From: an uncultured Bacilli bacterium
GTDB lineage: Bacteria; Bacillota_I; Bacilli_A; RF39; UBA660
Assembly: GCA_934167665.1 (NCBI GenBank)
Contig: CAKPLN010000005.1
Coordinates: 1-64,000, forward strand
Length of the DNA stretch: 64,000 nt
Direction: 5' to 3'
Shown: positions 17,313-26,289 of the stretch, piece by piece
Layout: each line of letters starts with the position of its first letter
How positions within the stretch are numbered: position 1 is the first letter of the stretch
Notes under the pieces: model-generated
Seen by the model: only the letters and a program-made list of their open reading frames with translations
Told to the model about the DNA's origin: nothing
The model's database searches: none
Translations under genes and position numbers: made by a program

Positions 17313-17795
17313 TTACATCCCCTCAATAAGTTCTACAATAACCTCTTTTTTATCTTTAGAAATACTTTTAATCATTGGTGAATTAAAAGGAATTATAACT
17401 TCCTTATCTAATAAAACCCTCATTAGTTTATTATTCACTCCACCCCAAAATATTTCTTTTATTATTCCATGTTTTCCATCAACAGTCAATACAGAATAAT
17501 CAAGAAGTTCCTCATCTAAAACAACATCATCTAATCCAATTTCGCAATCCAACATATAAACATTTTTTTTCATTAAAAATAAAACATCATTAATATTATT
17601 AAAATCATTTAACATAACCATATCAAATTGTTTATGATGCCGATAACTTTTAATTAAATATTCATTGTTATCTATTATTAATTTTTTACCAACAACAAAA
17701 ACCCTATCTTTATATTCAAAATCACTAATTATTTTTATTTCACCTTTTATACCATGTGTTGATACAACTTTACCAATATATACTTTCTTACTCAT
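17313..17795 (-). CDS. rimM: 16S rRNA processing protein RimM
   Basis: 160 residues. The N-terminal RimM beta-barrel (YIGKVVSTHGIKGEIKI) and the C-terminal PRC-barrel (LLDYSVLTVDGKHGIIKEI, EVIIPFNSPMIKSI) are both present. It assists 30S head assembly and binds S19. It is next to trmD, 3 nt apart. Confidence 0.93.
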   Translation of the reverse strand: MSKKVYIGKVVSTHGIKGEIKIISDFEYKDRVFVVGKKLIIDNNEYLIKSYRHHKQFDMVMLNDFNNINDVLFLMKKNVYMLDCEIGLDDVVLDEELLDYSVLTVDGKHGIIKEIFWGGVNNKLMRVLLDKEVIIPFNSPMIKSISKDKKEVIVELIEGM

Positions 17796-17796
17796 A

Positions 17797-18534
17797 TTAC
17801 CTTCCTAATTCATAAAGCAATATACTAGTAGCAATCGCAACATTTAAACTTTCTACATTCTGATTCATTTGAATATAAAGATTTTTATCACTTAGTTTCA
17901 AAATATCATCTCTAACCCCACTACCTTCATTACCAACAATTAAAGCAAAAGCTTTTTTCTCTTCACTCTTTAATGTTCTAACATCAACACCATTAAGAAC
18001 ACTAGTTCCATATACCGGTATATCAATATTTTGTAACATAGAAATAACTTCTAACGCTAAGCAAGAAACAATATTAACATGAAAAAACATTCCTTGCGTA
18101 GCTCTTAAAACTTTAGGATTATATAAATCAACCGTCTTTTCACTAAGAACAATAGTATCAATGTTAAATGCCACAGCACTACGAATAATAGTACCTAAAT
18201 TACCAGGATCTTGAATTCCATCTAAAATAAGAATTTTATTACCCTTAATTTCATCTCGATTTAACTTTCGACAAAGTCCCATAACTGTACTAGGAGTATC
18301 CATAGTTGATATCTTACTAATAACTTCCTTCGAAAAATAAGTATATGGAGCGGGAACCGGTATTTCCTCACCTTCAGCTAATATAATTTCTTCTAAAGCT
18401 CCTGTTTTATAAGCCTCTAAAATTAAATGCAACCCCTCTACTATATATTCACCATATTCTTCTCTATATTTTCTCTTTTGTAGTTTTCTATACTTTTTTA
18501 CTTTTTCATTATCTAAACTTGTTATTACTATCAA
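17797..18534 (-). CDS. TrmH/SpoU-family RNA 2'-O-methyltransferase
   Basis: 245 residues. The substrate-binding N-domain begins ITSLDNEKVKKYRKLQKRKY. The SPOUT knot contains ILDGIQDPGNLGTIIRSA, LIVGNEGSGVRDDI and NVESLNVAIATSILLYEL. The start is TTG 18534, whose bases overlap the TGA of the upstream metallopeptidase gene (TTGA), with AAGGAG about 11 nt earlier. The target (23S rRNA or tRNA) cannot be told from sequence alone. Confidence 0.88.
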   Translation of the reverse strand: MIVITSLDNEKVKKYRKLQKRKYREEYGEYIVEGLHLILEAYKTGALEEIILAEGEEIPVPAPYTYFSKEVISKISTMDTPSTVMGLCRKLNRDEIKGNKILILDGIQDPGNLGTIIRSAVAFNIDTIVLSEKTVDLYNPKVLRATQGMFFHVNIVSCLALEVISMLQNIDIPVYGTSVLNGVDVRTLKSEEKKAFALIVGNEGSGVRDDILKLSDKNLYIQMNQNVESLNVAIATSILLYELGR

Positions 18535-19169
18535 AACTCTTTCATCTCCTTACGATAAACTCTATATTCTGGCATATTTTCTTCTACCAAAGCCCAAAAG
18601 TAAGCTGAATGGTTAGCATGTATTAAATGTGACAACTCATGAACAATTACATAATCTAAATACTTAGTATCTCTCTTAATCAACTCTAAATTCAAAGTAA
18701 CTACCTTAGTTTTAGTATTACAAACACCCCATCGACTCGTCATCTTCCTAATTCTAAGTCTAGGATATGGAATTTTTTTAGAAAAACGTTCATATATTAA
18801 ATTTAAATGTTCTAAAAAAATCTTTTGTGCTTGTTCCTTATACCACTTATCAACATCTAATTTCTTATTTATAAAAACCTTTTCACTTCCAAATGAAATA
18901 TCACAATAATCAACATAAACAATATCATACTTTTTTCCTAAATAATTAAATCCTTCACTATTTTGTACTTTTACTTCTTGTGCCTTAATCATTTTCATTA
19001 ATTTATCATAATTAGTATTAATTAAATTCTTTATTTCTCTATCTGTCGTAAATTTACCAGTCGTAACCAAAATAGAAAAATCTGGTTTTACTCTAATATA
19101 AGTATTTTTATTGCTTAATTTTCTCTCAATAATAACTTCGTAGCTTTTACAGTCAATATCTATCTTCAA
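18531..19169 (-). CDS. YgjP-like (DUF45/WLM-type) zinc metallopeptidase
   Basis: The start is taken at TTG 19169 (LKIDIDCKSYEVIIERKL), 5 nt behind GGTGGTGG; the extra 28 codons further upstream are very hydrophobic, AT-rich and lack an RBS. The zinc motif is HELSHLIHANHS (HExxH) with a downstream WALVEENMPEYR, typical of YgjP/SprT-like proteins. RLRIRKMTSRWGVC is the conserved family core. Cytoplasmic. Substrate unknown. Overlaps the RNA methyltransferase start by 4 nt. Confidence 0.82.
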   Translation of the reverse strand: MKIDIDCKSYEVIIERKLSNKNTYIRVKPDFSILVTTGKFTTDREIKNLINTNYDKLMKMIKAQEVKVQNSEGFNYLGKKYDIVYVDYCDISFGSEKVFINKKLDVDKWYKEQAQKIFLEHLNLIYERFSKKIPYPRLRIRKMTSRWGVCNTKTKVVTLNLELIKRDTKYLDYVIVHELSHLIHANHSAYFWALVEENMPEYRVYRKEMKEF

Positions 19170-19227
19170 GTATACCACCACCAATATTGTACAATATAAA
19201 TAAAAAAAAGAAAAGTAATCTAAAAAT

Positions 19228-19257
19228 GAATAAAATATTTTAAAATTAAACAATATA
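19228..19257 (+). promoter_or_regulatory. Possible sigma-G-like promoter of sspI
   Basis: GAATA at 19228-19232, an 18-bp spacer and CAATATA at 19251-19257 resemble the forespore sigma-G boxes (G-ATA and CATA-TA). The match is partial and the region is AT-rich. Confidence 0.35.
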
Positions 19258-19275
19258 TAATTAAGGAGGAAAAAT

Positions 19276-19500
19276 ATGGATATGAATATTAGAGATCACA
19301 TAATAAATAACTTTAAAGGAGATGACTATGATACTCTAAAAAGAGCAATAGATGAATCAGTTGCTTCTCAAGATGAAGTAACACTTCCAGGACTCGGTGT
19401 TTTTTTGGAGATAATTTGGGAAAATGCTGACCAAGAATTAAAAAATGAACTTATTGAAATAATCAAAAAACGTGTAGAAAAAGGCCTAAACAGTAATTAG
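19276..19500 (+). CDS. sspI: Small acid-soluble spore protein SspI
   Basis: 74 residues; ATG behind AAGGAGG. The beginning MNIRDHIINNFKGD, the middle ESVASQDEVTLPGLGVFLEIIW and the helical end match the SspI family (69-75 residues in Bacillus). SspI is a minor spore-core protein made in the forespore under sigma-G. It is the only clear plus-strand gene here, oriented away from the housekeeping cluster, with its own terminator. Confidence 0.9.
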   Translation: MDMNIRDHIINNFKGDDYDTLKRAIDESVASQDEVTLPGLGVFLEIIWENADQELKNELIEIIKKRVEKGLNSN

Positions 19501-19553
19501 TATTTCAAATTGAACTTGTAAATAAATAGTAGGCACAAAAAAGGATTTGTTTA

Positions 19554-19590
19554 AACCCCAGTTAAGTTATATACTCAATTGGGGTTTTTA
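19554..19590 (+). terminator. Terminator of sspI
   Basis: AACCCCAGTT and AATTGGGGTT pair (one G-T wobble), followed by a run of T. Confidence 0.8.
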
Positions 19591-19733
19591 TAATCTATAA
19601 ATATAACTCAGGATTAAATAATTTATTTTTTGATAACAATAACCTTTTTCTCATGAACATTATATGATTTATTTTATATTTGTTTAGGATATATAATTTT
19701 TAGTTATAGAATGTTTAGTACTTTTCTCATAAC
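19591..19733. other. AT-rich spacer between converging transcripts
   Basis: No gene, repeat or RNA could be supported here. With the two flanking terminators it fills the gap between sspI and the gene at 19829. Confidence 0.5.
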
Positions 19734-19765
19734 AAAAGTAGTCAATACACAACCGCATTGACTAC
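19734..19765 (-). terminator. Terminator of the 19829-20248 gene
   Basis: On the minus strand GTAGTCAAT pairs with ATTGACTAC across a 10-nt loop and is followed by TTTT. Confidence 0.6.
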
Positions 19766-19828
19766 ATAAATAATTATCATTTCTTTGTATCTATACACAC
19801 TATTCATAATTATTTTTATCTATTAATA

Positions 19829-20248
19829 TTATGACTCACAAATTTTATCTTGTATTTGTTCTAAACCAATCTTATCTGTTTCTTCAATAGAAATTATTTT
19901 AGATTTTTGATATATATTCAAAATAGTATCTTGTTCAATTTTTTCTAAAGGCTTAAATTCAAATTCATAATACTTTCCCTGTTCAATTTCAGGCAGCAAG
20001 GATTTAGATACTTTTACAGTTTGTACCTCTTCGTCCTGAAAAGCCCTAATAGTAAGATAAAGAAAATCTTCACTATTACTAGGCAAAATATACTCTACTT
20101 TATATGTTCGTATAAAAGTACAAGTATATTCCTTTTGCCCAAATATTTTATCATTATCTCTAAAATTAATACAACATAACACTAACACTATTAAACCTGC
20201 TAAAATACCAAAGGCAATATAAAATGATTTTTTTTCCTTAATTTTCAC
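19829..20248 (-). CDS. Membrane-anchored hypothetical protein
   Basis: 139 residues. A Lys-rich start is followed by one hydrophobic helix (FYIAFGILAGLIVLVLCCIN), so the rest is extracytoplasmic. The outer part is beta-rich and acidic (VEYILPSNSEDFLYLTI, KYYEFEFKPLEKIEQD). RBS GGAGGAA. No relative recognised; monocistronic by its flanking terminator. Confidence 0.55.
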   Translation of the reverse strand: MKIKEKKSFYIAFGILAGLIVLVLCCINFRDNDKIFGQKEYTCTFIRTYKVEYILPSNSEDFLYLTIRAFQDEEVQTVKVSKSLLPEIEQGKYYEFEFKPLEKIEQDTILNIYQKSKIISIEETDKIGLEQIQDKICES

Positions 20249-20559
20249 AAAAATTCCTCCAATACATATTACTCAACTTACATATTCTGTCAAATCATTT
20301 AAAACATAAAAATTAGTTTTTATCACCGAACATCTCTACACCCATAATAACACAACATTAATTCAAAGTAAATAAATATTAATAATGCATTTGTTATGAC
20401 AGATGAAAAAGGTATTGACTAATTAAAACATTATTTCAGTCACCATAAATCTATTAAAATAATTTAAGGGACAAATTACTTCCATTCAAAACAATGTCCG
20501 TCGCAAATATTTTTAAAAAGAAAGACTTTTCCAAAGTATTTAATTTTATCAACACACCT
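20249..20559. other. Gene-free AT-rich intergenic region
   Basis: Frequent stops in all frames and no recognisable RNA. It separates the 19829 gene from the pheST terminator. Confidence 0.5.
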
Positions 20560-20590
20560 AAAAATGTAGGCACTCTTTATGTGTCTACAT
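20558..20590 (-). terminator. Terminator of pheST
   Basis: On the minus strand ATGTAGACAC and GTGCCTACAT pair with a 7-nt loop and are followed by TTTTT. Confidence 0.75.
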
Positions 20591-20627
20591 ATAGCTTACT
20601 GCTTTAAGTTCAAATAGAATTTTAAAT

Positions 20628-22997
20628 TTATTTATCACGTAATTTAGCATTATTAGTTTGTTCAACTTTTTCAACGATTTTATTAAAAGCAACCATTACT
20701 TCTTCTTCTGTTAAAGTTCTATTAGGATCTACAAACTGTAATTTAAATGCTAAAGATTTTTGATTATCTGAAAGATTTTCACCAGTATAAACATCAAATA
20801 CAGAAATATTATTAAGTAGTTTACCACCACTACGACGAATAGTTTGAATAATATCCATAGCTTTAACATCCTTATCAACTATAAAAGCCATATCTTTTTC
20901 TATAGCTGGATATTTATTAGCTTCCTTATATTTCAATGGTTTTATTTTACCAGTAAGAGCATCCAAAGAAATTTCAAATACATATACATCATCTTTTAAT
21001 ATTTTAGGATGAACTTTTCCAATAACACCAATAACATTTCTATCAAGTAAAATTTTAGCACTAACCCCAGGATGTAAGTCATTAACAGGACTAGCTTCAA
21101 AAGTATAACGATTTTCAAAGCCCATATAATCAAGTAAATTTTCTACAATTCCTTTAACTAAATAGAAATCAACTTTTACTGAAGAAGCCCAACTACTACT
21201 TAAATAATTGCCACATAATAAACCAGCAATTTTAGAATCCTGCGTATAATTAGCATCATACGTTTTACTTACCTCATAAATTAACACATCACTAACACGA
21301 CGAGCTTTATTATAATAATAAACATTTAATAAAGATGGTAAAATAGAAGTTCTAAGAATAGATTTATCAACACTCATTGGATTAGGTAAACTCTTTTGCC
21401 TTTTTCCCTCATAATTAAACATAGAAGCCATCTCTGGTGACACAAGAGTATAAGTCTTAGTTTCATTTAAACCAAGAGATCTTAATCTTTTAGAAACAAT
21501 CTTACGATATTTAACATCACCAATATATTGACCACGACGAACTGGTGTTACTGGGACTGTTGATGTAAGATTTTGATAACCATATAATCTACCTATCTCT
21601 TCAGCAATATCATTAACATTAGGTTCAACATCTAATCTTCTGTTCGGAATAGTTACTTTGAAACGGCCATTATTAACTTCATAAGCAAAATCTAATCTTT
21701 CAAGTTCAACTTTCATACTATCTTCACTAATTGTAATACCTAAAAGTTTATTAACATCTTCAGGAACAAATTCAACTACTTTAGGCGCCTTATTAACAAC
21801 ATCATACTTAACAATACCACTAAGTACTTCAGCATCAGCATATTTTTGAAGCAAATGACATGCTCTATTAATTGCCTTAAAAGTATATTCATAATTTAAA
21901 CCTTTTCCATATCTAATAGAAGCTTCACTCTTTAAATCAAGATTATTAGCAGTATAACGTATACTAGTAGCATCAAAAATGGCACTTTCTATTAAAATGT
22001 TTTTAGTATCATCAGTAACATCAGTATTCTCTCCACCCATAACACCAGCAATACATACCGCTTCATTCTTATCAGCAATAACAATATCATTAGCACTAAG
22101 AGTACGTACCTTTCCATCCAAAGTTTTAATAACTTCGCCTTCCTTAGCATCCCTAACTATAATATTATCACCTAGCTTATCCTTATCAAAGAAATGAAGA
22201 GGTTGGCCATATTCTAGCATTACATAATTAGAAATATCAACAACATTATTAATAGAACGCATACCAGCAGCTTTTAGACGTTTTTTAATAAAATCAGGTG
22301 AAGGGCCTATTTTTACATTTTTAACCATCTTAGCTAAATAATAAGGACATTTTTTGGTTTCAACATTTAAACTTAAATGTTTATCTACTGAGTCAGCAAT
22401 TTCTTTATAACTATCATCTGGTAAAGTTACTTTTCTATTTATAATAGCTGCTATTTCATAAGCAAATCCTATATGGTAATAGCAGTCATTATTACGATGT
22501 TTATGTATATCAAGTTCATATAATGTATCATCAAGCCCTAAATAATTAATAGGATCAGCCCCAACAGGAGCATCATCAGGTAATACATGAATACCCTTAT
22601 TATAATTCTCCTCTGTTTTTTCTTCTAAACCAAGTTCAAATAAGGCACAAATCATACCATTTGACTCTACACCGCGAATTTTACTTTTCTTTATTTCAAA
22701 ATTACCAGGTAAAATAGCTCCAGGTAAGCAAACAATAACCTTAATGCCGGCACAAACATTATGAGCTCCGCAAACTATTTGTAAAACCTTTCCACCTACA
22801 TCAACCTGACAAACATGTAAATGATCACTATCTGGATGATTAACACATTCTAAAACTTTACCAATTACTAAATTATCAATATGATTAGTGACAACACTTT
22901 CAACATTAATACCAGCTCTTGTTATCTTTACCGCTAAATCTTTTAAATTTTGATCAGATAAATCAACATAATCTTTTACCCACTCTAAACTAATCAT
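20628..22997 (-). CDS. pheT: Phenylalanyl-tRNA synthetase beta subunit
   Basis: 789 residues, the usual length. Domains in order: EMAP/tRNA-binding OB fold (about 40-150, VDVGGKVLQIVCGA), B3/B4 editing domain (about 210-390, INNVVDISNYVMLEYGQPLH), B5 (about 400-475), catalytic-like core and the C-terminal anticodon-binding FDX-ACB domain (KYPAIEKDMAFIVDKDV). It forms an alpha2-beta2 enzyme with PheS, whose gene ends 3 nt upstream. Regulated by the T-box before pheS. Confidence 0.98.
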   Translation of the reverse strand: MISLEWVKDYVDLSDQNLKDLAVKITRAGINVESVVTNHIDNLVIGKVLECVNHPDSDHLHVCQVDVGGKVLQIVCGAHNVCAGIKVIVCLPGAILPGNFEIKKSKIRGVESNGMICALFELGLEEKTEENYNKGIHVLPDDAPVGADPINYLGLDDTLYELDIHKHRNNDCYYHIGFAYEIAAIINRKVTLPDDSYKEIADSVDKHLSLNVETKKCPYYLAKMVKNVKIGPSPDFIKKRLKAAGMRSINNVVDISNYVMLEYGQPLHFFDKDKLGDNIIVRDAKEGEVIKTLDGKVRTLSANDIVIADKNEAVCIAGVMGGENTDVTDDTKNILIESAIFDATSIRYTANNLDLKSEASIRYGKGLNYEYTFKAINRACHLLQKYADAEVLSGIVKYDVVNKAPKVVEFVPEDVNKLLGITISEDSMKVELERLDFAYEVNNGRFKVTIPNRRLDVEPNVNDIAEEIGRLYGYQNLTSTVPVTPVRRGQYIGDVKYRKIVSKRLRSLGLNETKTYTLVSPEMASMFNYEGKRQKSLPNPMSVDKSILRTSILPSLLNVYYYNKARRVSDVLIYEVSKTYDANYTQDSKIAGLLCGNYLSSSWASSVKVDFYLVKGIVENLLDYMGFENRYTFEASPVNDLHPGVSAKILLDRNVIGVIGKVHPKILKDDVYVFEISLDALTGKIKPLKYKEANKYPAIEKDMAFIVDKDVKAMDIIQTIRRSGGKLLNNISVFDVYTGENLSDNQKSLAFKLQFVDPNRTLTEEEVMVAFNKIVEKVEQTNNAKLRDK

Positions 22998-22999
22998 CC

Positions 23000-24037
23000 T
23001 TAATCTTCCCTTCTATCAAAAACTTTGCTTTCTCTTAAATCTGTATTATAGAAAACACGACAATCATTAATATTATACTTAAGCATAGCTAACCTTTCTG
23101 CCCCAAAACCAAAAGCAAATCCACTCCACTTTTCAGGATCATAACCACTCATTCTAAGTACATTAGGATGAACTATACCAGCACCAGCAACTGTTATCCA
23201 ACCAGTTTGTTTACATATATTGCATCCCTTACCATGACAATTAAAACAGCTAATATCAACTTCAACAGATGGTTCAGTAAACTGATAATAACTTGGTCTA
23301 AATCTAGTTACAATATCATCACCAAACAATTTCTTTACAATGACATCTATCGTACCTTTCAAATCAGATAAACTAATGTCTTTATCAATAAGTAAACCCT
23401 CAATTTGCATAAACTGATGTGAATGTGTAGCATCATCATCATCACGTCTATACGTTTTACCAGGACAAATCATTCTAATAGGAGTAACCCCATTTCCCTC
23501 TAACATCATTCTAACTTGCATAGGTGAAGTTTGACTACGAAGTAAAATTTCATCATTTTCTAGATAAAATGTATCCTGTGCATCCCTAGCCGGATGTCCC
23601 TTTGGAATATTTAAAAGTTCAAAGTTATATTTATCTTCTTCAACTTCAGGTCCATCAACAACATCATATCCCATTGACATACAAACTTCTTCAACTTCTT
23701 CAACTAGTTTTTCCAAAATGTTTGGGGCTCCATTAGTTATTTTTAAAGCTGGTAAACTAATATCTATAGCTTCACTTACAAGTTTTTCATTTAATGCTGC
23801 AGTTTCAAAAAAGTTTTTCTTTTCTTCATAAAAACTATTAAATTTATCTCTCAAAGCATTAATTCTTTGTCCAAATTCTCGTTTTTCTTCATTAGGAACA
23901 TTCTTAATTTCACTATTTAATTCTGTAATTAAGCCCTTCTTACCTAAATATTTTACTTTTAACTCATTAATATCAGCTAATGAATTAACTCCTTGTAAAT
24001 CATCATCTAATAATTTACTAACCTCTTCAATCTTCAT
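23000..24037 (-). CDS. pheS: Phenylalanyl-tRNA synthetase alpha subunit
   Basis: 345 residues. An N-terminal coiled coil is followed by class II catalytic motifs: HPARDAQDTFYLEN, RTSPMQVRMM-like RSQTSPMQVRMML, FMQIEGLLIDKDISL and motif 3 SGFAFGFGAERLAML. The Cys cluster CFNCHGKGCNICKQTGW is normal for Bacillota PheS. First gene of the operon, controlled by a T-box with a TTC specifier. Confidence 0.98.
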   Translation of the reverse strand: MKIEEVSKLLDDDLQGVNSLADINELKVKYLGKKGLITELNSEIKNVPNEEKREFGQRINALRDKFNSFYEEKKNFFETAALNEKLVSEAIDISLPALKITNGAPNILEKLVEEVEEVCMSMGYDVVDGPEVEEDKYNFELLNIPKGHPARDAQDTFYLENDEILLRSQTSPMQVRMMLEGNGVTPIRMICPGKTYRRDDDDATHSHQFMQIEGLLIDKDISLSDLKGTIDVIVKKLFGDDIVTRFRPSYYQFTEPSVEVDISCFNCHGKGCNICKQTGWITVAGAGIVHPNVLRMSGYDPEKWSGFAFGFGAERLAMLKYNINDCRVFYNTDLRESKVFDRRED

Positions 24038-24069
24038 TTAAAATACCTCCTAAATACATTCTAATAAAA

Positions 24070-24278
24070 AAAGCTATAAACTTAAGGACGAATAACTCGC
24101 GGTACCACCTTAATTTATAGCAATTACTACACACTTAAAATCTTTTAACGCAAGATATACGCTTACTATTAATAAGGACTCCTAGGATGAATTCATAAAT
24201 TATTCACACTTGTTCACACCAGCCACAAGCTCTCTTAAATGACGTCTTTATTACTACTTCCTAATCAACATCGATATA
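24070..24278 (-). promoter_or_regulatory. T-box riboswitch (Phe) of pheST
   Basis: The minus strand carries the T-box sequence AAGGTGGTACCGCG (about 24113-24100). A terminator stem joins CTATAAATTAAGG to CCTTAAGTTTATAG and is followed by a T run. The specifier is TTC at 24191-24189 within ATGAATTCATCC. A TATAAT at 24290-24285 places the start near 24278, giving a normal leader of about 200 nt. Uncharged tRNA-Phe should stabilise the antiterminator. Confidence 0.92.
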
Positions 24279-24376
24279 CCAATGATTATAACACAAAATA
24301 AATATTTTGCACTAATAAATTTAAAGTATTTATAATTTCTTATAAAAGTAGAAGCCTTATAACAAAAAGAACTAAC

Positions 24377-24925
24377 TTAAATAGTAAGTAATTCTTGTTC
24401 CTTCTCTTTAAGTTTGCTCTCTACTTTTTTATTATATTCGTTAACTATATCTTGAACATCTTTTTCAAGACCCTTTTCTTCATCTTCAGCAAGTTCTAAC
24501 TTTTCAAGATCTTCTAATGCTTCACGACGAATATTTCTAATCGCAACTTTAGACTCTTCTGCTAAAGCTTTTACTTGTTTAACAAGTTCTCTTCTTCTAT
24601 CCTCTGTAAGTTCTGGAATAATAATTCTAATTGTTTCACCATCATTACCAGGATTATATCCTAAATTAGAAGCTAAAATAGCCTTTTCAATTCCCTTTAA
24701 GCAACTTCTATCAAATGGCTTAATTAATAACTGTCTAGCTTCAGGAACAGAAATAGTTGCTAATTGTTTTAAAGGTGTCATACTACCATAATAATCTACC
24801 ATAATTCCATCAAGACTAGAAGGATTAGCACGACCAGCTCTAACAGTAGCAAATCTTTTTTCTAAAGATTCAATAGCTTTATCCATCTTTTCATTAAGTT
24901 CTAATATTATTGTTTCACTATCCAT
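24377..24925 (-). CDS. frr: Ribosome recycling factor
   Basis: 182 residues. Family motifs ATVRAGRANPSSLDGIMVDY, TPLKQLATISVPEARQL, RIIIPELTEDRRRELVKQVK and the final long helix are all present. It splits post-termination ribosomes with EF-G. Usually preceded by pyrH in tsf-pyrH-frr strings; here pyrH is absent and a 4-kb insertion lies just upstream. Confidence 0.98.
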   Translation of the reverse strand: MDSETIILELNEKMDKAIESLEKRFATVRAGRANPSSLDGIMVDYYGSMTPLKQLATISVPEARQLLIKPFDRSCLKGIEKAILASNLGYNPGNDGETIRIIIPELTEDRRRELVKQVKALAEESKVAIRNIRREALEDLEKLELAEDEEKGLEKDVQDIVNEYNKKVESKLKEKEQELLTI

Positions 24926-24953
24926 TTATTTCATCTCTCCCTATAGATATTAT

Positions 24954-25006
24954 ATTATAAATATAAGATAAAGAAAAGCAAAAAGAATTAAATAAATAAA
25001 AAGGAC
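24954..25006. repeat. 53-bp direct repeat, left copy
   Basis: Identical over 53 bp to 29041-29093 in the same orientation. It abuts the left end of the IS at 25010. Together the copies look like a long target-site duplication around the 25.0-29.0 kb insertion. Confidence 0.85.
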
Positions 25007-25009
25007 TCC

Positions 25010-26188
25010 CCCTAGTTTGACAGTTGTGTTATAAAAATCCTCTCTAGATGTTGAAAAGTCTAGTTTTTTTATCATTTTGTTCTGCGTGCGTTCTCGTATG
25101 ATTGATATAATAATATTGAAAAGTCATGATAATATGAGATTGAATATTAGAAAAATTAATAATTATTCTTATTGTTCTATTATTAAAGATTACACTAATC
25201 TTGATGGTAAAAGAACTACTAAAATATTTAAAAAACTTGGCAATCAAGATTAAGTAGAGGAAAGATTTGTCAAAATTGATACTATTAATAAAATAAAAGA
25301 ATATATTAACAAACTAAATAATGAAGATAATGAAGAAATATTAAGACGTGAGTTTAATCCAAATAAAAGAATATCTTCAAATATTAAAAGACAATTTAAT
25401 ATTGGTTATTTATTTCTTAAAAAATTATATAATCAATTAAAACTTAATAATATTTGTTATGAAATTCAAGATAAATACAAATTTCAATTTGATTTAAATG
25501 AAATATTATCTTATCTTGTTTATGCTAAAATTATTTATCCATCTTCTAATCTAGAAACTTTTAGGCAATGTCAAAATTTTATTAAACAACCTAAATTTAA
25601 ACTCCATGATGAATATAGGGCTTTAAACTATATTGCGGAAAATTCTTCTTACTCTATTAATGAAGATTTAATTAAAGAGGAAGAAAAATATGATGGTTAT
25701 TATGCATTAAATACTAATTTGATTAGAGATATTAATCAAATACTAAAAATAATTAAAGGCAGATGAGAAATCGAAGAATCATTTAGAATTATGAAATCTG
25801 ACTTTTTAGCTAGACCAGTTAACCTATCTAGAGAAGATCGTATTAAAGCTCATTTTATGACTTGTTTTATTTCGTTATTTATTTAAGTTAGATTATAAAT
25901 ACACAACTTCTCAAATACTTGATACTTTAAGAAATATGAATATGGTTGAACAAAAAGGAATTGGATTTGAACCAATATATGAAAGAACAAATATTACTGA
26001 TAAGTTACATGATTTATTTAAATTCAATACTGATTTAGAAATAGTTAGTTATAAAAAAAGGAAAAAAATTTTAAATACAAATTTATAAGTATCAACGTAC
26101 GCACTTTTTTAAGCAAATAAAAGCTCTCTAAACCCTTATAAAATAAGGCCTAGGGAGTTTTTATTCTCTTACAACTGTCAAATTCAGG
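25010..26188 (+). mobile_element. Decayed IS1634-like insertion sequence
   Basis: Ends CCCTAGTTTGACAGTTGT (left) and ACAACTGTCAAATTCAGG (right) form imperfect inverted repeats with a perfect 12-bp core. It carries a broken transposase gene on the plus strand and an internal terminator-like hairpin near 26125-26162. About 1.2 kb is left from an element type that is usually near 1.8-1.9 kb. The same ends are found in the 179-bp derivative at 28862-29040. Confidence 0.85.
25134..26088 (+). pseudogene. IS1634-family transposase remnant
   Basis: Begins MRLNIRKINNYSYCSIIKDY, then a stop at 25251-25253, then continues in the same frame (KRISSNIKRQFNIGYLFLKK, DGYYALNTNLIRDINQILK). The Trp of the conserved GRWEIEESFRIMK block is a TGA, followed by IEESFRIMKSDFLARPVNLS and IKAHFMTCFISLFI. 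A frameshift near 25885 precedes YTTSQILDTLRNMNMVEQKG and the normal C-terminus. The central region with the first catalytic Asp residues is deleted. Confidence 0.85.
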
Positions 26189-26289
26189 ATATTACTTTTG
26201 CATTTTTCTCAAAAGCAAATTGGACTCTTCTACTATTTTTGTCCAACTAAAAAAAAGGAAAAAAATCTTCCTTTTAACATTTATTTGTA

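Noticed and set aside
25044..25247. Minus-strand ORF of 67 codons across the IS left end
   Set aside because: Antisense to the transposase start, which has the recognisable protein; no RBS.
25765..25775. TGA at the conserved Trp of the IS1634 transposase, as if TGA meant Trp
   Set aside because: Chromosomal genes nearby end at TGA (accessory gene 44008, peptide 1, ileS) and encode Trp with TGG, and the transposase has other stops and a deletion. It is decay, not code 4.
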